A DNA stretch of 64,000 nt from Falsirhodobacter sp. 20TX0035 (GTDB taxonomy: Bacteria; Pseudomonadota; Alphaproteobacteria; Rhodobacterales; Rhodobacteraceae), in contig NZ_JAQMHV010000004.1 in NCBI RefSeq assembly GCF_028307215.1, positions 178,458 to 242,457 on the forward strand. The letters run 5' to 3'. The translations under genes and the position numbers were made by a program. Under the pieces are notes generated by a model. That model made no database searches. It saw only the letters and a program-made list of their open reading frames with translations, and was not told the DNA's origin. Every line of letters begins with the position of its first letter. Within the stretch, counting starts at the first letter, position 1. Positions 7,393 through 18,049 of the stretch are shown here, in pieces.

Positions 7393-8613
7393 CTATCCGA
7401 AAAGATCGTGGCAAAGCTCGAGGCCCGAGACGAGGGCGTCGATCTCACCTTCGGTGTTGTAAAGGCCGAAGCTGGCGCGGCAGGTGGCCCCCACGCCCAG
7501 ATGCTGCAGCAGCGGCAAGGCGCAATGGGTGCCCGCCCGAACTGCGATCCCGCGCTGGTCCAGAATCGTGGACACGTCATGGGCATGGGCCGCCCCTTCC
7601 AGCGTGAAGGAGAAGATCGCGCCCTTGGTGTCGGACTGCCCCTGCACGTTCAGCCAGTTCAGCCCCGCCAGCCGATCCCGCGCCACGTCGCGCAGCCGCC
7701 GTTCATGCGCCGCGATGTTGTCCATCCCAAGCGCCATCATATATTCCAGCGCCGCGCCGAACCCGATCTGGGACACGATGCCGGGCGTGCCCGCCTCGAA
7801 CCGCAAGGGGGGACGGGCGTAGGTCACAGTGTCGCGGGTCACGGTGTCGATCATGTCGCCGCCGCCCATGAAGGGGCGCATCTCGGCCATCCGTTCTTTC
7901 CGGATGAAGATCGCGCCGGAGCTGCTGGGCCCGTAAAGCTTGTGGCCCGTGATCGCGTAGAAGTCGCAACCGATGGCCGACACGTCGACCGGCATGTGCA
8001 CCGCCGCCTGCGACCCGTCCACCAGAACCGGAACCCCCTTGGTCTGCGCGCCCCGGCAGATCGCCGCCACGTCCAGCACGGTGCCCGTGACATTGGACAT
8101 GTGCGTCACGGCCACCAGCTTCGTGCGCGGCCCGATGGCGTCGATCACCGCCTGCGGATCGATGTCGCCCTTGGCATCGCACTCCACCCATTTCAGCACC
8201 ACGCCCTGACGTTCGCGCAGGAAGTGCCACGGCACGATGTTGGCGTGATGCTCCATGATCGTCAGGACGATCTCATCCCCCGCCTGAAGCCGTGGCGCGG
8301 CCCAGCCATAGGAGACGAGGTTGATCCCGTTGGTGGACCCGGCCGTGTGGATGATCTCCTCTGGGTCCGCTACGTTCAGGAACCGCGCGACCGTGCCCCG
8401 CACCGCCTCGTACCGCTCGGTCGCGGTGGTGGACAGCGTGTGCAGGCCGCGGTGCACGTTGGCGTATTCGTAGCTGTAGGCCCGCGTGATCGCGTCGATC
8501 ACCGCTTGCGGCTTCTGCGCCGAGGCACCGTTGTCGAGGTAGACGAGCGGCTTGCCGTTCACCTCGCGCGACAGGATCGGAAAATCGCGGCGGACCGCCT
8601 GAACGTCATACAT
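7393..8613 (-). CDS. sufS: Cysteine desulfurase SufS
   Basis: PLP enzyme of 406 residues that takes sulfur from cysteine for the SUF Fe-S assembly machine. Group II features: the HHANIVPW motif near residue 122, the PLP lysine K225 in ITGHKLYGP, and the catalytic Cys in RAGTHCALPLL near the C-terminus. The start at 8613 (MYDVQAVRRDFP) fits the family and has GGGAGG upstream; it overlaps the end of the Yip1-like gene by 8 bases. It is the last gene of the iscR-suf operon. No SufE gene is visible nearby. Confidence 0.95.
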   Translation of the reverse strand: MYDVQAVRRDFPILSREVNGKPLVYLDNGASAQKPQAVIDAITRAYSYEYANVHRGLHTLSTTATERYEAVRGTVARFLNVADPEEIIHTAGSTNGINLVSYGWAAPRLQAGDEIVLTIMEHHANIVPWHFLRERQGVVLKWVECDAKGDIDPQAVIDAIGPRTKLVAVTHMSNVTGTVLDVAAICRGAQTKGVPVLVDGSQAAVHMPVDVSAIGCDFYAITGHKLYGPSSSGAIFIRKERMAEMRPFMGGGDMIDTVTRDTVTYARPPLRFEAGTPGIVSQIGFGAALEYMMALGMDNIAAHERRLRDVARDRLAGLNWLNVQGQSDTKGAIFSFTLEGAAHAHDVSTILDQRGIAVRAGTHCALPLLQHLGVGATCRASFGLYNTEGEIDALVSGLELCHDLFG

Positions 8614-9166
8614 TGCCGCCTCCCGCAAGGGATGTGAGCCATCCCAAAATGATGAACATCGCGAAGATAAAGCCGACGATGCCGAAACCGACGACCTGCA
8701 CGCTTTTGAACCCGTGAACCTCGGCCAGGAAATGCGCGGCCAGCCACAGCGCCAGACCGATGGTGCAGATCCCCGCAAAGATGCCCATGAACGGCAGCGC
8801 CAGCTCCACGACCAGAAGCGCGGCCTGCACCGCGGCCATGATCACCTGCAACCAGGCCAGTGCCGCAAGACAGTCAGAAAAGGTCCCGACCCCGCCCCGC
8901 CACCGGCACAGGCCATAGGCAAGCGCCGTGATCAGAAGAAGCCCCGCCACCTGCATCAGAAGCAGGATCAGCGGACCCGCGGGCGCCAGCGTCATGTCGC
9001 CCGACAGACCCAGCACAAGGAAGATCAGCAGTGTGGGCAGGATGGCTGCCAGCAGGAACAGCTCCTGCCGGGCGCCCCGTTCCGGCAGCGCGGACAGAAC
9101 CGCGCGCACCCCGGCGCGCGGTTCGCGGATCGACAGCGCGATGGCAGAACGGAGCGGTCCCGCCAT
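8606..9166 (-). CDS. Yip1-family membrane protein
   Basis: Integral inner-membrane protein of 186 residues with about five hydrophobic segments (for example LFLLAAILPTLLIFLVLGL and a C-terminal GFGIVGFIFAMFIILGWL). The overall pattern is that of the bacterial YIP1 domain family, whose function is not defined. It lies two bases after sufD and overlaps sufS, so it is clearly part of the suf operon, as in relatives; a role in membrane linkage of Fe-S assembly would be speculation. Confidence 0.8.
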   Translation of the reverse strand: MAGPLRSAIALSIREPRAGVRAVLSALPERGARQELFLLAAILPTLLIFLVLGLSGDMTLAPAGPLILLLMQVAGLLLITALAYGLCRWRGGVGTFSDCLAALAWLQVIMAAVQAALLVVELALPFMGIFAGICTIGLALWLAAHFLAEVHGFKSVQVVGFGIVGFIFAMFIILGWLTSLAGGGNV

Positions 9167-9168
9167 GA

Positions 9169-10440
9169 TCAGTCCTCGTGACGGTCAAGCCAGGATTCCA
9201 GACGCAGCTGCAGATCCTCGGCCAGCGTTTCGTCCTCGATCTCGGCCAGTGCCTCGGCCAGGAAGGCCAGCACCAAGAGGGACTGCGCCCGGCGCTGCGG
9301 CACCCCGCGCGAGCGGAGGTAGAACAGCGCCGTCTCGTCGATCGCGCCGGAGGTGGAGCCGTGGGAGCATTTCACGTCGTCGGCATAGATCTCCAGCTCA
9401 GGCTTGGCCAGGAACTGGCTGTCGCCGTCCAGAAGCAGGCTCTGGCTGATCTGGTAGCCATCCGTTTTCTGCGCGCCCGGCTTCACCAGGATCTTGCCCT
9501 GGAAGACGCCCGTGGCCCCGTTCTTCAACACCTTCTTGAAGACCTGACGGCTTTCGCACCGTTCGGCCGCGTGGGTGATGAAGACGGTGTCGTCGTTCAG
9601 GAAGTCCGGCCCGTCGCCCACCGTCACGCCGGCCACATGCGCCACCGCGTCGTCACCGACGATGTCCAGCACCGCCTCGTTCCGCGTCAGGACGCCGTTG
9701 ATCGACGCCGTGAAGGACTTGAACAGCGCCTCATCCGCAACGCGGGCGAAGATGTGGGTGTTGACCATGCGCTGATGGCTGCGCCCCTGGGCGCGGACAT
9801 GATGGAAACGGGCCGAAGGTGCCACGTCCACCTCAAGGTTCGTCAACAGACGCGGGCCCGCATCGCCGGTTTCCAGAAGAGTGACCTCAGCCCCTTCCTC
9901 CAATTTTACGCAGTGATGCAGCATCACGTCGGAAGTGTCCGAAAGCGAACGGTAAACGATCGAGATGGGCCGTTCCGCCTTGCCCGTCACCCGGATCAGC
10001 AGGCCGTCGGTGGCGAAGGCGGTGGCCAGCGCCGCAAAGGGACGCAGAACCGGCTTCTGCCCACGCTCTTCCAGCACACCGTAGATCTCGGCCGCCCAGT
10101 GCAGATCCGTCACGGCATCCGCCAGGCGGGTGATCTCCACGCCCGACAACGTCAGGTCGTCCGAGAATTCCGCGTCGAACACGCCGTCCGTGAACACGAT
10201 CCGAAGCGCATCCGTTTCCTGGAACGCGATGTCGGAGGCGTTCAGGTCGGCACGGACCTGTGCCGCGTTCAGCTTGGCCGGGTCAGTGTAGCGCCAGTAT
10301 TCGTCACGCCGCCCCGGCAGGCCCATCGCGGTCAGCCGCTCCAGCGCGGCGCCGCGGGCCTTGCCCTGCCAGCCGGTCGACGGGAAATGCAGCCCCGCGA
10401 TCCGGGCTGACAGCGCGTCCAGTTTCGCCTGTGCCAGCAT
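9169..10440 (-). CDS. sufD: Fe-S scaffold component SufD
   Basis: Protein of 423 residues, paralogue of SufB and partner in the SufBC2D scaffold. The C-terminal SufB/SufD beta-helix core is recognisable: HHVRAQGRSHQRM, then the KCSHGSTSGAID motif with its conserved His, then LFYLRSRGVP near the end. The start at 10440 (MLAQAKLDALSARI) overlaps the sufC stop codon as ATGA; a longer frame upstream lies within sufC. The gene is fifth of the suf genes in operon order. Confidence 0.94.
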   Translation of the reverse strand: MLAQAKLDALSARIAGLHFPSTGWQGKARGAALERLTAMGLPGRRDEYWRYTDPAKLNAAQVRADLNASDIAFQETDALRIVFTDGVFDAEFSDDLTLSGVEITRLADAVTDLHWAAEIYGVLEERGQKPVLRPFAALATAFATDGLLIRVTGKAERPISIVYRSLSDTSDVMLHHCVKLEEGAEVTLLETGDAGPRLLTNLEVDVAPSARFHHVRAQGRSHQRMVNTHIFARVADEALFKSFTASINGVLTRNEAVLDIVGDDAVAHVAGVTVGDGPDFLNDDTVFITHAAERCESRQVFKKVLKNGATGVFQGKILVKPGAQKTDGYQISQSLLLDGDSQFLAKPELEIYADDVKCSHGSTSGAIDETALFYLRSRGVPQRRAQSLLVLAFLAEALAEIEDETLAEDLQLRLESWLDRHED

Positions 10441-11195
10441 CAGAGAGCCCCTGCGAGGATGTCGGAATAGCCGTTCTTCTCGACCTCCAGCGCCAACTCG
10501 GGCCCGCCGGTCAGGACGATGCGGCCGTTGGCCATGATGTGCACCACGTCCGGGCGGATGTGGTCCAGCAGGCGCTGGTAGTGGGTGATAACCAGGAAGG
10601 CGCGGCCTTCGTCGCGCAGGGCGTTGACCCCTTCCGACACCAGCTTCATCGCGTCGACGTCCAGACCGGAATCCGTCTCGTCGAGAATGCACATCTTCGG
10701 TTCCAGCAGGGCCATCTGCAGGATCTCGTTGCGCTTCTTTTCACCGCCCGAAAAGCCGACGTTCACCGGACGCTTCATCATGTCGGCGTCGATCTTCAGG
10801 CTCGCGGCCTTTTCGCGCACCAGCTTCAGGAAGTCGCCGGCCGACACCTCGTCCTCGCCGCGTGCCTTGCGCTGCGCGTTCAGCGCGGTCCGCAGGAAGG
10901 TCATGTTGCCCACGCCCGGGATCTCCACCGGATACTGGAAAGCCAGGAACAGGCCGGCGGCGGCCCGCTCTTCCGGCTCCATCTCCAGCAGCTCCTCGCC
11001 GTCCAGCGTGGCGGAACCTTCGGTGACCTCATAGCCGTCGCGGCCCGACAGGACATAGGACAGCGTCGACTTGCCGGACCCGTTGGGGCCCATGATCGCA
11101 TGCACCTTGCCGGCTTCGACCGTCAGGTCGACGCCGCGGAGAATGACCTTCTCCTCTTCTTCAAGTTTGACGTGCAGGTTGTTGATCTTAAGCAT
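10440..11195 (-). CDS. sufC: Fe-S assembly ATPase SufC
   Basis: ABC-type ATPase of 251 residues that drives the SufBCD scaffold. Walker A GPNGSGKST lies near residue 37, signature FSGGEKKRNEILQM and Walker B CILDETDSGLDVDAM follow; the Glu-Lys-Lys-Arg signature is typical of SufC rather than transporters. The start at 11195 (MLKINNLHVKLEEE) is the SufC N-terminus; it is 7 bases after the FkbM-like gene and overlaps sufD. Confidence 0.96.
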   Translation of the reverse strand: MLKINNLHVKLEEEEKVILRGVDLTVEAGKVHAIMGPNGSGKSTLSYVLSGRDGYEVTEGSATLDGEELLEMEPEERAAAGLFLAFQYPVEIPGVGNMTFLRTALNAQRKARGEDEVSAGDFLKLVREKAASLKIDADMMKRPVNVGFSGGEKKRNEILQMALLEPKMCILDETDSGLDVDAMKLVSEGVNALRDEGRAFLVITHYQRLLDHIRPDVVHIMANGRIVLTGGPELALEVEKNGYSDILAGAL

Positions 11196-11202
11196 TTTTT
11201 CC

Positions 11203-11972
11203 TCAGGCTTGAAGCGTGATGCCGGCGCGTTCGGCCGGCACGAGAATATGATTGGCGTTATGCCGTCCCACGCCAAAGGCGCGGTGTTCGATGTAGTCCT
11301 TCGCCTCAACCCAGGCGGCAAAGGCGGTCAGGTTCGCGTCATCCACCTCCACCATCAGGACCGGACGTACGCGGGCGACCAGCTGGTCAAGGCCCTGGAG
11401 GACTTCGACCTCCATCCCCTCAACGTCGATCTTGATCAGATCGGGCGTAAGGTCGGCAAAGGCCTCGTCCCCGCGCCGGACCTCCAGATTGCCGCCGGCG
11501 TCGGCGAACATCTTGGTGGCACCCAGATTGCGATCGTGCGCCTTCATGAAGAAGCCACCCTCGTTCCGGTTGGACAGGCCGAAGCCGATCCGGTCCAGAT
11601 CGATGACCCCGTCCAGCCCGTTGGACAGGACATTCGCGACCAAAGGCTCCAGCGCCAGCGGATTGGGTTCGACCACGACCACGCGGGACGCGCCGCCGAA
11701 CAGGGCAAACCACAGCGCGTGGTTGCCCACATTGGCGCCCACGTCCAGCACGACCATCCCCTCCGGCAGCACCTCGCGCAGGGAGTCCAACTCCTCCGCC
11801 TCGTAGAAGCGGCCAAGTCGGTGCTGGTTCTGGATCGGATCACGCTGCATGTTCAGCGTGAAGATGACGTCCCGCCCCTCGATGCGGGTGCGGACCTGCT
11901 CCATCGCGGCCAGCGCGAGGGGCGATCCGTCCCGATACGCCCGAAGACGTTCCCGCATCGGGGCGAGCGTCA

Positions 11973-11973
<1 letters not shown>
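11203..11973 (-). CDS. FkbM-family SAM-dependent methyltransferase inside the suf operon
   Basis: Cytoplasmic protein of 256 residues. The SAM-binding motif I reads VVLDVGANVGNHALWFA, motif II RVVVVEPNPLALEPL, and the FkbM-type LIKIDVEGMEVEVLQGL with acidic pairs follows near residue 180. The family O-methylates sugars, antibiotics or other small molecules. The gene is embedded between sufB and sufC: the sufB TGA shares one base with this ATG (11973), and sufC starts 7 bases after its stop. Its base composition equals that of its neighbours. The substrate and any link with Fe-S assembly are unknown. Confidence 0.85.
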
Positions 11974-13493
<1,520 letters not shown>

Positions 13494-13505
13494 TTTTCTC
13501 TCCAT

Positions 13506-14552
13506 CTACGCGAGGCGGGCCAGATGCCGCGCCCGCGCCTTTGTCCAGGCATCGGCGAAACGGTCCGCCTGATCCTTCGTCACATCCGGTCCAAGCGAGA
13601 TGCGCAGCGCCGACGACGCCCCCACCTCGTCAAATCCCATGGCCCGCAGCACCCGGCTCTGCCGGACCTTGCCGCTGGAACAGGCGGACCCCGCCGAAAC
13701 GGCGAACCCCGCCAGATCCATCTGCATCACCTGCGTTTCACCCTTCCAGCCCGGCGTGACCAGACACAGGGTGTTGGGCAGGCGCGCCACGTCCTTCCCG
13801 ACCGAAATAGTCACATTCCCCTCCCCGCACAACGAGGAATCGAGAATGTTTCTAATTTCCGCAACCCGCTCCCAGACCCCGTCCGACAGGTCGCGCGCCG
13901 CGGCTTCGGCGGCTGCGCCAAAGCCTACGATGCCCAGAATGTTCTCAGTCCCGGCCCGGCGGCCCATCTCCTGCCCGCCGCCCTTCATCTGCGCGGCCAC
14001 GTCCAGCCCGCGGCGGATCACCAGCGCGCCGATCCCCTTCGGGCCGCCCAGCTTGTGCGCCGACACCAGCGCCATGTCGCAGCCCAGCCAGTTGAAGGCC
14101 ACGGGCACCTTGCCGAAGGCCTGCGTCAGATCGCTGACGGCCAGCCCCTCCGGCAGGGCCTGCAGGATTCCGGTTTCGGAATTGGCAAGCTGAAGGGCGG
14201 TGCGCGCGGGGTCGTCCACGGCCACCTGCCCGTTCGCATCGGTGCGCAGCACCGCGTCGCACCAGGCCGACACGGCCTCATGCTCGATCTCCGAACAGAC
14301 CAGTCCGCGCCCGGCGCAGGCCAGGGCCGCAGCCTCCGTCGCGCTGGAGACAAAGACCACGTCCGCCCCGTCCGCGCCAAGCGCCGCCGACACCTGCGCC
14401 CGCGCCTTTTCCACCAGCGCCTTCGCGGCCCGCCCCTCGGCATGGACCGAGGACGGGTTCCCCGCCACGTCCATCGCCGCGATCATGGCGGCGCGGGCCT
14501 CGGGCCGCAGCGGCGTCGTCGCGTTCCAGTCCAGATAGACGCGGGGCGTCAT
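13506..14552 (-). CDS. Cysteine desulfurase, NifS/IscS-like
   Basis: PLP enzyme of 348 residues, shorter than housekeeping IscS (about 400). It begins VYLDWNATTPLRPEA, has the PLP lysine K167 in VSAHKLGGPKG and the active-site loop Cys in GSACSSGKV, which marks group I desulfurases. The start at 14552 overlaps the iscR stop as ATGA. Having a group I desulfurase directly after iscR and a group II SufS at the end of the same operon is the usual Rhodobacterales suf layout. It may serve SUF assembly or tRNA thiolation. Confidence 0.92.
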   Translation of the reverse strand: MTPRVYLDWNATTPLRPEARAAMIAAMDVAGNPSSVHAEGRAAKALVEKARAQVSAALGADGADVVFVSSATEAAALACAGRGLVCSEIEHEAVSAWCDAVLRTDANGQVAVDDPARTALQLANSETGILQALPEGLAVSDLTQAFGKVPVAFNWLGCDMALVSAHKLGGPKGIGALVIRRGLDVAAQMKGGGQEMGRRAGTENILGIVGFGAAAEAAARDLSDGVWERVAEIRNILDSSLCGEGNVTISVGKDVARLPNTLCLVTPGWKGETQVMQMDLAGFAVSAGSACSSGKVRQSRVLRAMGFDEVGASSALRISLGPDVTKDQADRFADAWTKARARHLARLA

Positions 14553-15010
14553 TCCTCGTCCACCACCCGGAACAGGGCGGGCACGGCGGGGCACGGGGCC
14601 ATCCCGTTGCTGATCACATCCGACAGGCGCGTCTGGTGCAGGAAGACATAGACATGCGCCGACAGCCCTTCCCACAACCGGTTCGTCATGGATTGCGCAC
14701 GGCTGCCCGACACCCCGCCCGAGGCGCCGGCGCCGCTGTGCATGGCGTTCACATGCTCCTCCACCGCCTCCATGATCTCGCTGATACGGATGGCGTCGGG
14801 GCTGCGGGACAGGCGGTAGCCGCCGCCGGGACCGCGTACCGCCTCCACCAGACCCGCGCGGCGCAGCTTCACGAACAACTGCTCCAGATACGGAAGGGAG
14901 ATGTCCTGCCGCTTCGACACCTCGGCCAGCGAGACCAGCCCCGCATTCCGCTGCAACGCCAGATCCGCCAGCGCCACCATCGCGTATCGCCCCTTGGTCG
15001 ACAGTTTCAT
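14549..15010 (-). CDS. iscR: Rrf2-family iron-sulfur regulator IscR
   Basis: Transcription regulator of 153 residues with an N-terminal winged helix (MKLSTKGRYAMVALADLAL, then LVEAVRGPGGGYRLSR). In E. coli IscR three cysteines near residues 92-104 bind a 2Fe-2S cluster; here that loop (residues 88-108) has none, and the only cysteine is C140 in GMAPCPAVP. Rhodobacter sphaeroides IscR is known to use a single such cysteine, so this is probably a normal variant of the group. The start at 15010 gives the conserved N-terminus. It heads the suf operon and probably represses it. Confidence 0.93.
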   Translation of the reverse strand: MKLSTKGRYAMVALADLALQRNAGLVSLAEVSKRQDISLPYLEQLFVKLRRAGLVEAVRGPGGGYRLSRSPDAIRISEIMEAVEEHVNAMHSGAGASGGVSGSRAQSMTNRLWEGLSAHVYVFLHQTRLSDVISNGMAPCPAVPALFRVVDEE

Positions 15011-15084
15011 GTCCGGTCCGCCCCAGATAGATTGACGTCGGCCCCCCGGCCGCTTAACTGCTTTCCATCCCGAAGGGCCCCGAT

Positions 15085-15112
15085 TGTCAAGCCTTTTTGG
15101 AACGATTCTAAA
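15085..15112 (-). promoter_or_regulatory. ICE-like (Irr-type) box and -35 element before iscR-suf
   Basis: Read on the minus strand, TTTAGAA-TCG-TTCCAAA (15096-15112) differs by one base from the iron control element TTTAGAA-N3-TTCTAAA bound by Irr in alphaproteobacteria. A perfect TTGACA -35 box follows five bases later (15085-15090). No good -10 box is seen at the right distance. The ICE box also lies 38 bases before the divergent hydrolase gene at 15150. The comparison with ICE is from memory of the consensus. Confidence 0.55.
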
Positions 15113-15149
15113 GTAATGGCGCGCTGCGCCCGCAAGAAGAAGGCGCACG

Positions 15150-15809
15150 ATGCCCGAAGTGATTTTCGCCGGTCCCGAGGGACGTCTGGAAGGACGTTAT
15201 CACCCCCAGAAGGAACGCGACGCGCCGATCGCCATCGTGCTGCACCCGCATCCGCAATTCGGCGGGTCGATGAACAACCGCGTCGTCTACAACCTGCACT
15301 ACGCCTTCTACAATCTGGGCTTCACGGTGCTGCGGTTCAACTTCCGCGGCGTGGGCCGCAGCCAGGGCGAATACGACCAGGGCATCGGAGAGCTGTCGGA
15401 CGCGGCCTCGGCGCTGGATTACCTGCAATCCATGAACCAGAACGCCAAGCATTGCTGGGTTGCGGGCTTCTCGTTCGGGGCGTGGATCGGCATGCAGCTT
15501 CTGATGCGCCGGCCCGAGATCACGGGCTTCGTGTCCGTCGCACCGCCTGCCAACATGTACGATTTCTCGTTCCTCGCGCCCTGCCCGGCCTCCGGCCTGA
15601 TCGTGAACGGGTCGGCCGACCGCGTGGCCCAGCCCAAGGACACGGTCAGCTTGGTCAACAAGCTGCACGAACAGAAGGGCATCACCATTACCCATGAGGT
15701 GATCGAGGGCGCCGACCACTTCTTCAAGGACGACGAGACGCACATGAAGCCGATGATCGACACGGTCAGCGGCTACGTGAAGCGCCGTCTGGGCGAGACG
15801 AGCCGCTGA
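15150..15809 (+). CDS. Alpha/beta hydrolase (dienelactone-hydrolase-like)
   Basis: Cytoplasmic protein of 219 residues. It shows the oxyanion HPHPQFGGSMNN, the RFNFRGVGRS motif, the nucleophile elbow VAGFSFGAWIG with Ser, and a catalytic His in GADHFFKDDE near residue 190. Its size and HPHPxxGGxMxN motif match a widespread family of small alpha/beta hydrolases with unknown substrates. It is divergent from iscR and the start codon overlaps no other gene; the next gene follows after one base, so the two form an operon. Confidence 0.9.
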   Translation: MPEVIFAGPEGRLEGRYHPQKERDAPIAIVLHPHPQFGGSMNNRVVYNLHYAFYNLGFTVLRFNFRGVGRSQGEYDQGIGELSDAASALDYLQSMNQNAKHCWVAGFSFGAWIGMQLLMRRPEITGFVSVAPPANMYDFSFLAPCPASGLIVNGSADRVAQPKDTVSLVNKLHEQKGITITHEVIEGADHFFKDDETHMKPMIDTVSGYVKRRLGETSR

Positions 15810-15810
15810 C

Positions 15811-16395
15811 ATGACCGACCGCCTCTCGCAGCAATTCGCGTTCCTGCAAGAGGCGGACCGGCTGAAGGGTGTCCTGCGCGCGGGCCGCCTGTGCGACGGG
15901 TCGCGGTTCGAGAATTCGGCCGAACACAGCTGGCACCTGAGCCTTTACGCCATGGTGCTGGCCGACCACGCCCCCGCCGACGTGGACATGCCCCGTGCCC
16001 TGAAGATGCTGATCCTGCACGACCTGGTGGAGATCGACACGGGCGACGTCCCGATCCATTCGCAGAACGGCACGGCCCACGCCTCCGCCGCGCAGCAAGC
16101 GGCCGAGGCGCGGGCCGCCGACCGCATCTTCGGCCTTCTGCCCGCCGATCAGGCCACTGAATTCCGCTGCATCTGGGAGGAGTTCGAGGCCAACGCCACC
16201 CCCACCGCCATCTTCGCGAAATCGCTGGACCGCGTGCAGCCCGTTCTTCAGAACCTCGCCAATGGCGGCGGATCCTGGAAGGATTACGACGTCACGCTGG
16301 AACAGATCGATCGCCGCGTCGGTGCCAAGATCGCGCGTGGGCTGCCGCAGGTCTGGCCGTGGCTGCGCGCGCAGGTCGCCGCCTTCTTCCCGTGA
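15811..16395 (+). CDS. HD-domain phosphohydrolase (YfbR/HDDC2-like)
   Basis: Protein of 194 residues with the HD metal site: SAEHSWHLSLYA (His), LILHDLVEIDTGD (the HD pair near residue 69) and a distal Asp in KSLDRVQPVLQN. This pattern belongs to the YfbR/HDDC2 group, which hydrolyses deoxynucleoside 5'-monophosphates. It starts one base after the hydrolase stop, so the two are co-transcribed. The exact substrate is inferred only. Confidence 0.88.
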   Translation: MTDRLSQQFAFLQEADRLKGVLRAGRLCDGSRFENSAEHSWHLSLYAMVLADHAPADVDMPRALKMLILHDLVEIDTGDVPIHSQNGTAHASAAQQAAEARAADRIFGLLPADQATEFRCIWEEFEANATPTAIFAKSLDRVQPVLQNLANGGGSWKDYDVTLEQIDRRVGAKIARGLPQVWPWLRAQVAAFFP

Positions 16396-16476
16396 TCGTA
16401 TACATCTGCATACTTTCCTTTTGATTTTCCCCGCGCTACACCTATCCCCGAAACCTGCAACCACCCGAGGACATTC

Positions 16477-17688
16477 ATGTCGAAGATCAAGGTAGCCAAC
16501 CCCGTCGTCGAGCTTGACGGCGACGAGATGACCCGGATCATCTGGGACTTCATCAAGAAGAAGCTGATCCTGCCCTATCTGGACGTGGACCTGAAATACT
16601 ACGACCTTGGGATCGAGGAGCGCGACCGCACCAACGACCAGATCACGATCGACGCGGCCAACGCGATCAAGCAATACGGCGTCGGCGTCAAATGCGCGAC
16701 CATCACTCCGGACGAAGCGCGGGTGGAGGAGTTCGGCCTGAAGCAGATGTGGCGTTCGCCCAACGGGACGATCCGCAACATCCTTGGCGGCGTGATCTTC
16801 CGCGAGCCGATCATCTGCCGCAACGTGCCCCGTCTGGTTCCGGGCTGGACCCAGCCGATCGTCGTCGGCCGTCACGCCTTCGGCGACCAGTACCGCGCGA
16901 CCGACTTCCGCTTCCCCGGCAAGGGCACGCTGACGATCAAGTTCGTGGGCGAGGATGGCGAAACGATCGAGCGCGAGGTCTTCCAGGCTCCCGGCGCCGG
17001 CGTGACCATGGCGATGTACAACCTGGACGAGTCGATCATCGACTTCGCCCGCGCGTCGATGAACTACGGTCTGGTCAAAGGCTGGCCGGTTTACCTGTCG
17101 ACCAAGAACACCATCCTCAAGGCCTATGACGGCCGCTTCAAGGACCTGTTCCAGAAGGTGTATGACGAGGAGTTCGCCGACCAGTTCAAGGCCGCCGGCA
17201 TCCACTACGAACACCGCCTGATCGACGACATGGTCGCCTCGGCGATGAAATGGTCGGGCGGCTATGTCTGGGCCTGCAAGAACTACGACGGCGATGTTCA
17301 GTCGGACACTGTCGCGCAGGGCTTCGGCTCGCTCGGCCTGATGACCTCGGTCCTGATGACGCCGGATGGGAAGACGGTGGAAGCGGAAGCGGCGCACGGC
17401 ACGGTCACGCGCCACTACCGCCAGCACCAGAAAGGCAAGGAGACCTCGACGAACTCCATCGCGTCGATCTTTGCCTGGACCGGCGGGTTGAAGCACCGCG
17501 CGAAGCTGGACAACAACGCGGCGCTGGCGAACTTCGCCACCACGCTGGAAAAGGTGACCGTCCAGACGGTCGAGGACGGGTTCATGACCAAGGACCTCGC
17601 CCTGCTGGTCGGTCCGGACCAGCAGTGGCTGACCACCATGGGCTATCTTGAAAAGGTGGACGAATACCTGAACAAGGCGCTGGCCTGA
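16477..17688 (+). CDS. icd: NADP-dependent isocitrate dehydrogenase
   Basis: TCA-cycle enzyme of 403 residues that oxidatively decarboxylates isocitrate to 2-oxoglutarate. Substrate-binding motifs SPNGTIRN and [17 protein letters not shown], the metal Asp region in [13 protein letters not shown] and the NADP region [12 protein letters not shown] are all present. Length and sequence are those of the homodimeric, eukaryote-like type found in alphaproteobacteria. It is a single gene followed by a hairpin at 17695-17720. Confidence 0.97.
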   Translation: MSKIKVANPVVELDGDEMTRIIWDFIKKKLILPYLDVDLKYYDLGIEERDRTNDQITIDAANAIKQYGVGVKCATITPDEARVEEFGLKQMWRSPNGTIRNILGGVIFREPIICRNVPRLVPGWTQPIVVGRHAFGDQYRATDFRFPGKGTLTIKFVGEDGETIEREVFQAPGAGVTMAMYNLDESIIDFARASMNYGLVKGWPVYLSTKNTILKAYDGRFKDLFQKVYDEEFADQFKAAGIHYEHRLIDDMVASAMKWSGGYVWACKNYDGDVQSDTVAQGFGSLGLMTSVLMTPDGKTVEAEAAHGTVTRHYRQHQKGKETSTNSIASIFAWTGGLKHRAKLDNNAALANFATTLEKVTVQTVEDGFMTKDLALLVGPDQQWLTTMGYLEKVDEYLNKALA

Positions 17689-17694
17689 TCTGAA

Positions 17695-17720
17695 ACGGCC
17701 CAGAGGAAACTCCGGGCCGT
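17695..17720 (+). terminator. Terminator-like hairpin after icd
   Basis: ACGGCCC pairs with GGGCCGT seven bases after the icd stop; CTTCGTT follows, so the T tract is poor. Confidence 0.6.
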
Positions 17721-17804
17721 CTTCGTTCCGGAGGGACGGAACCGGTTTGCGTTCATGACGTTAGGTCACGAGCGTCGCGGTGGCGCAGAAACTGGAGGAA
17801 CGTG

Positions 17805-17879
17805 ATGAACAGCATCATTTATCTTGTCGGCCTTGTGGTCATCGTTGTCGCCATCCTGTCGTTCATCGGCATCGGCTGA
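17805..17879 (+). CDS. Small single-span membrane protein (24 residues)
   Basis: ATG at 17805 is preceded by GGAGG seven bases upstream and opens a frame coding for MNSIIYLVGLVVIVVAILSF plus IGIG, almost entirely one membrane helix. An intrinsic terminator (17923-17955) follows, so it looks like a self-contained mini-gene. Tiny inner-membrane proteins of this shape are common in alphaproteobacteria but their roles are mostly unknown. Confidence 0.7.
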   Translation: MNSIIYLVGLVVIVVAILSFIGIG

Positions 17880-17922
17880 TACGGCATCGCCTTTCCGCGT
17901 TTCCAAACGCGCACGGCCTTCG

Positions 17923-17955
17923 ACGCAGAGACGGGACCCCCCGCTCTGCGTTTTT
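17923..17955 (+). terminator. Intrinsic terminator after the 24-residue gene
   Basis: ACGCAGAG pairs with CTCTGCGT and is followed by TTTT, a classic rho-independent terminator. Confidence 0.8.
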
Positions 17956-18049
17956 CATTTCCGGTCCTGCGGCGGCCCTTCCGCACTCGGGGCTGGCAAT
18001 TTGCGCCAACCCCGTGTATCGCGACAGCGCAGCATCTAAAGGGCATCGG

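Noticed and set aside
15766..17496. 576-codon minus-strand frame opposite the HD gene and icd
   Set aside because: Antisense shadow of two well-identified genes; composition is His/Arg/Val-rich without any domain.
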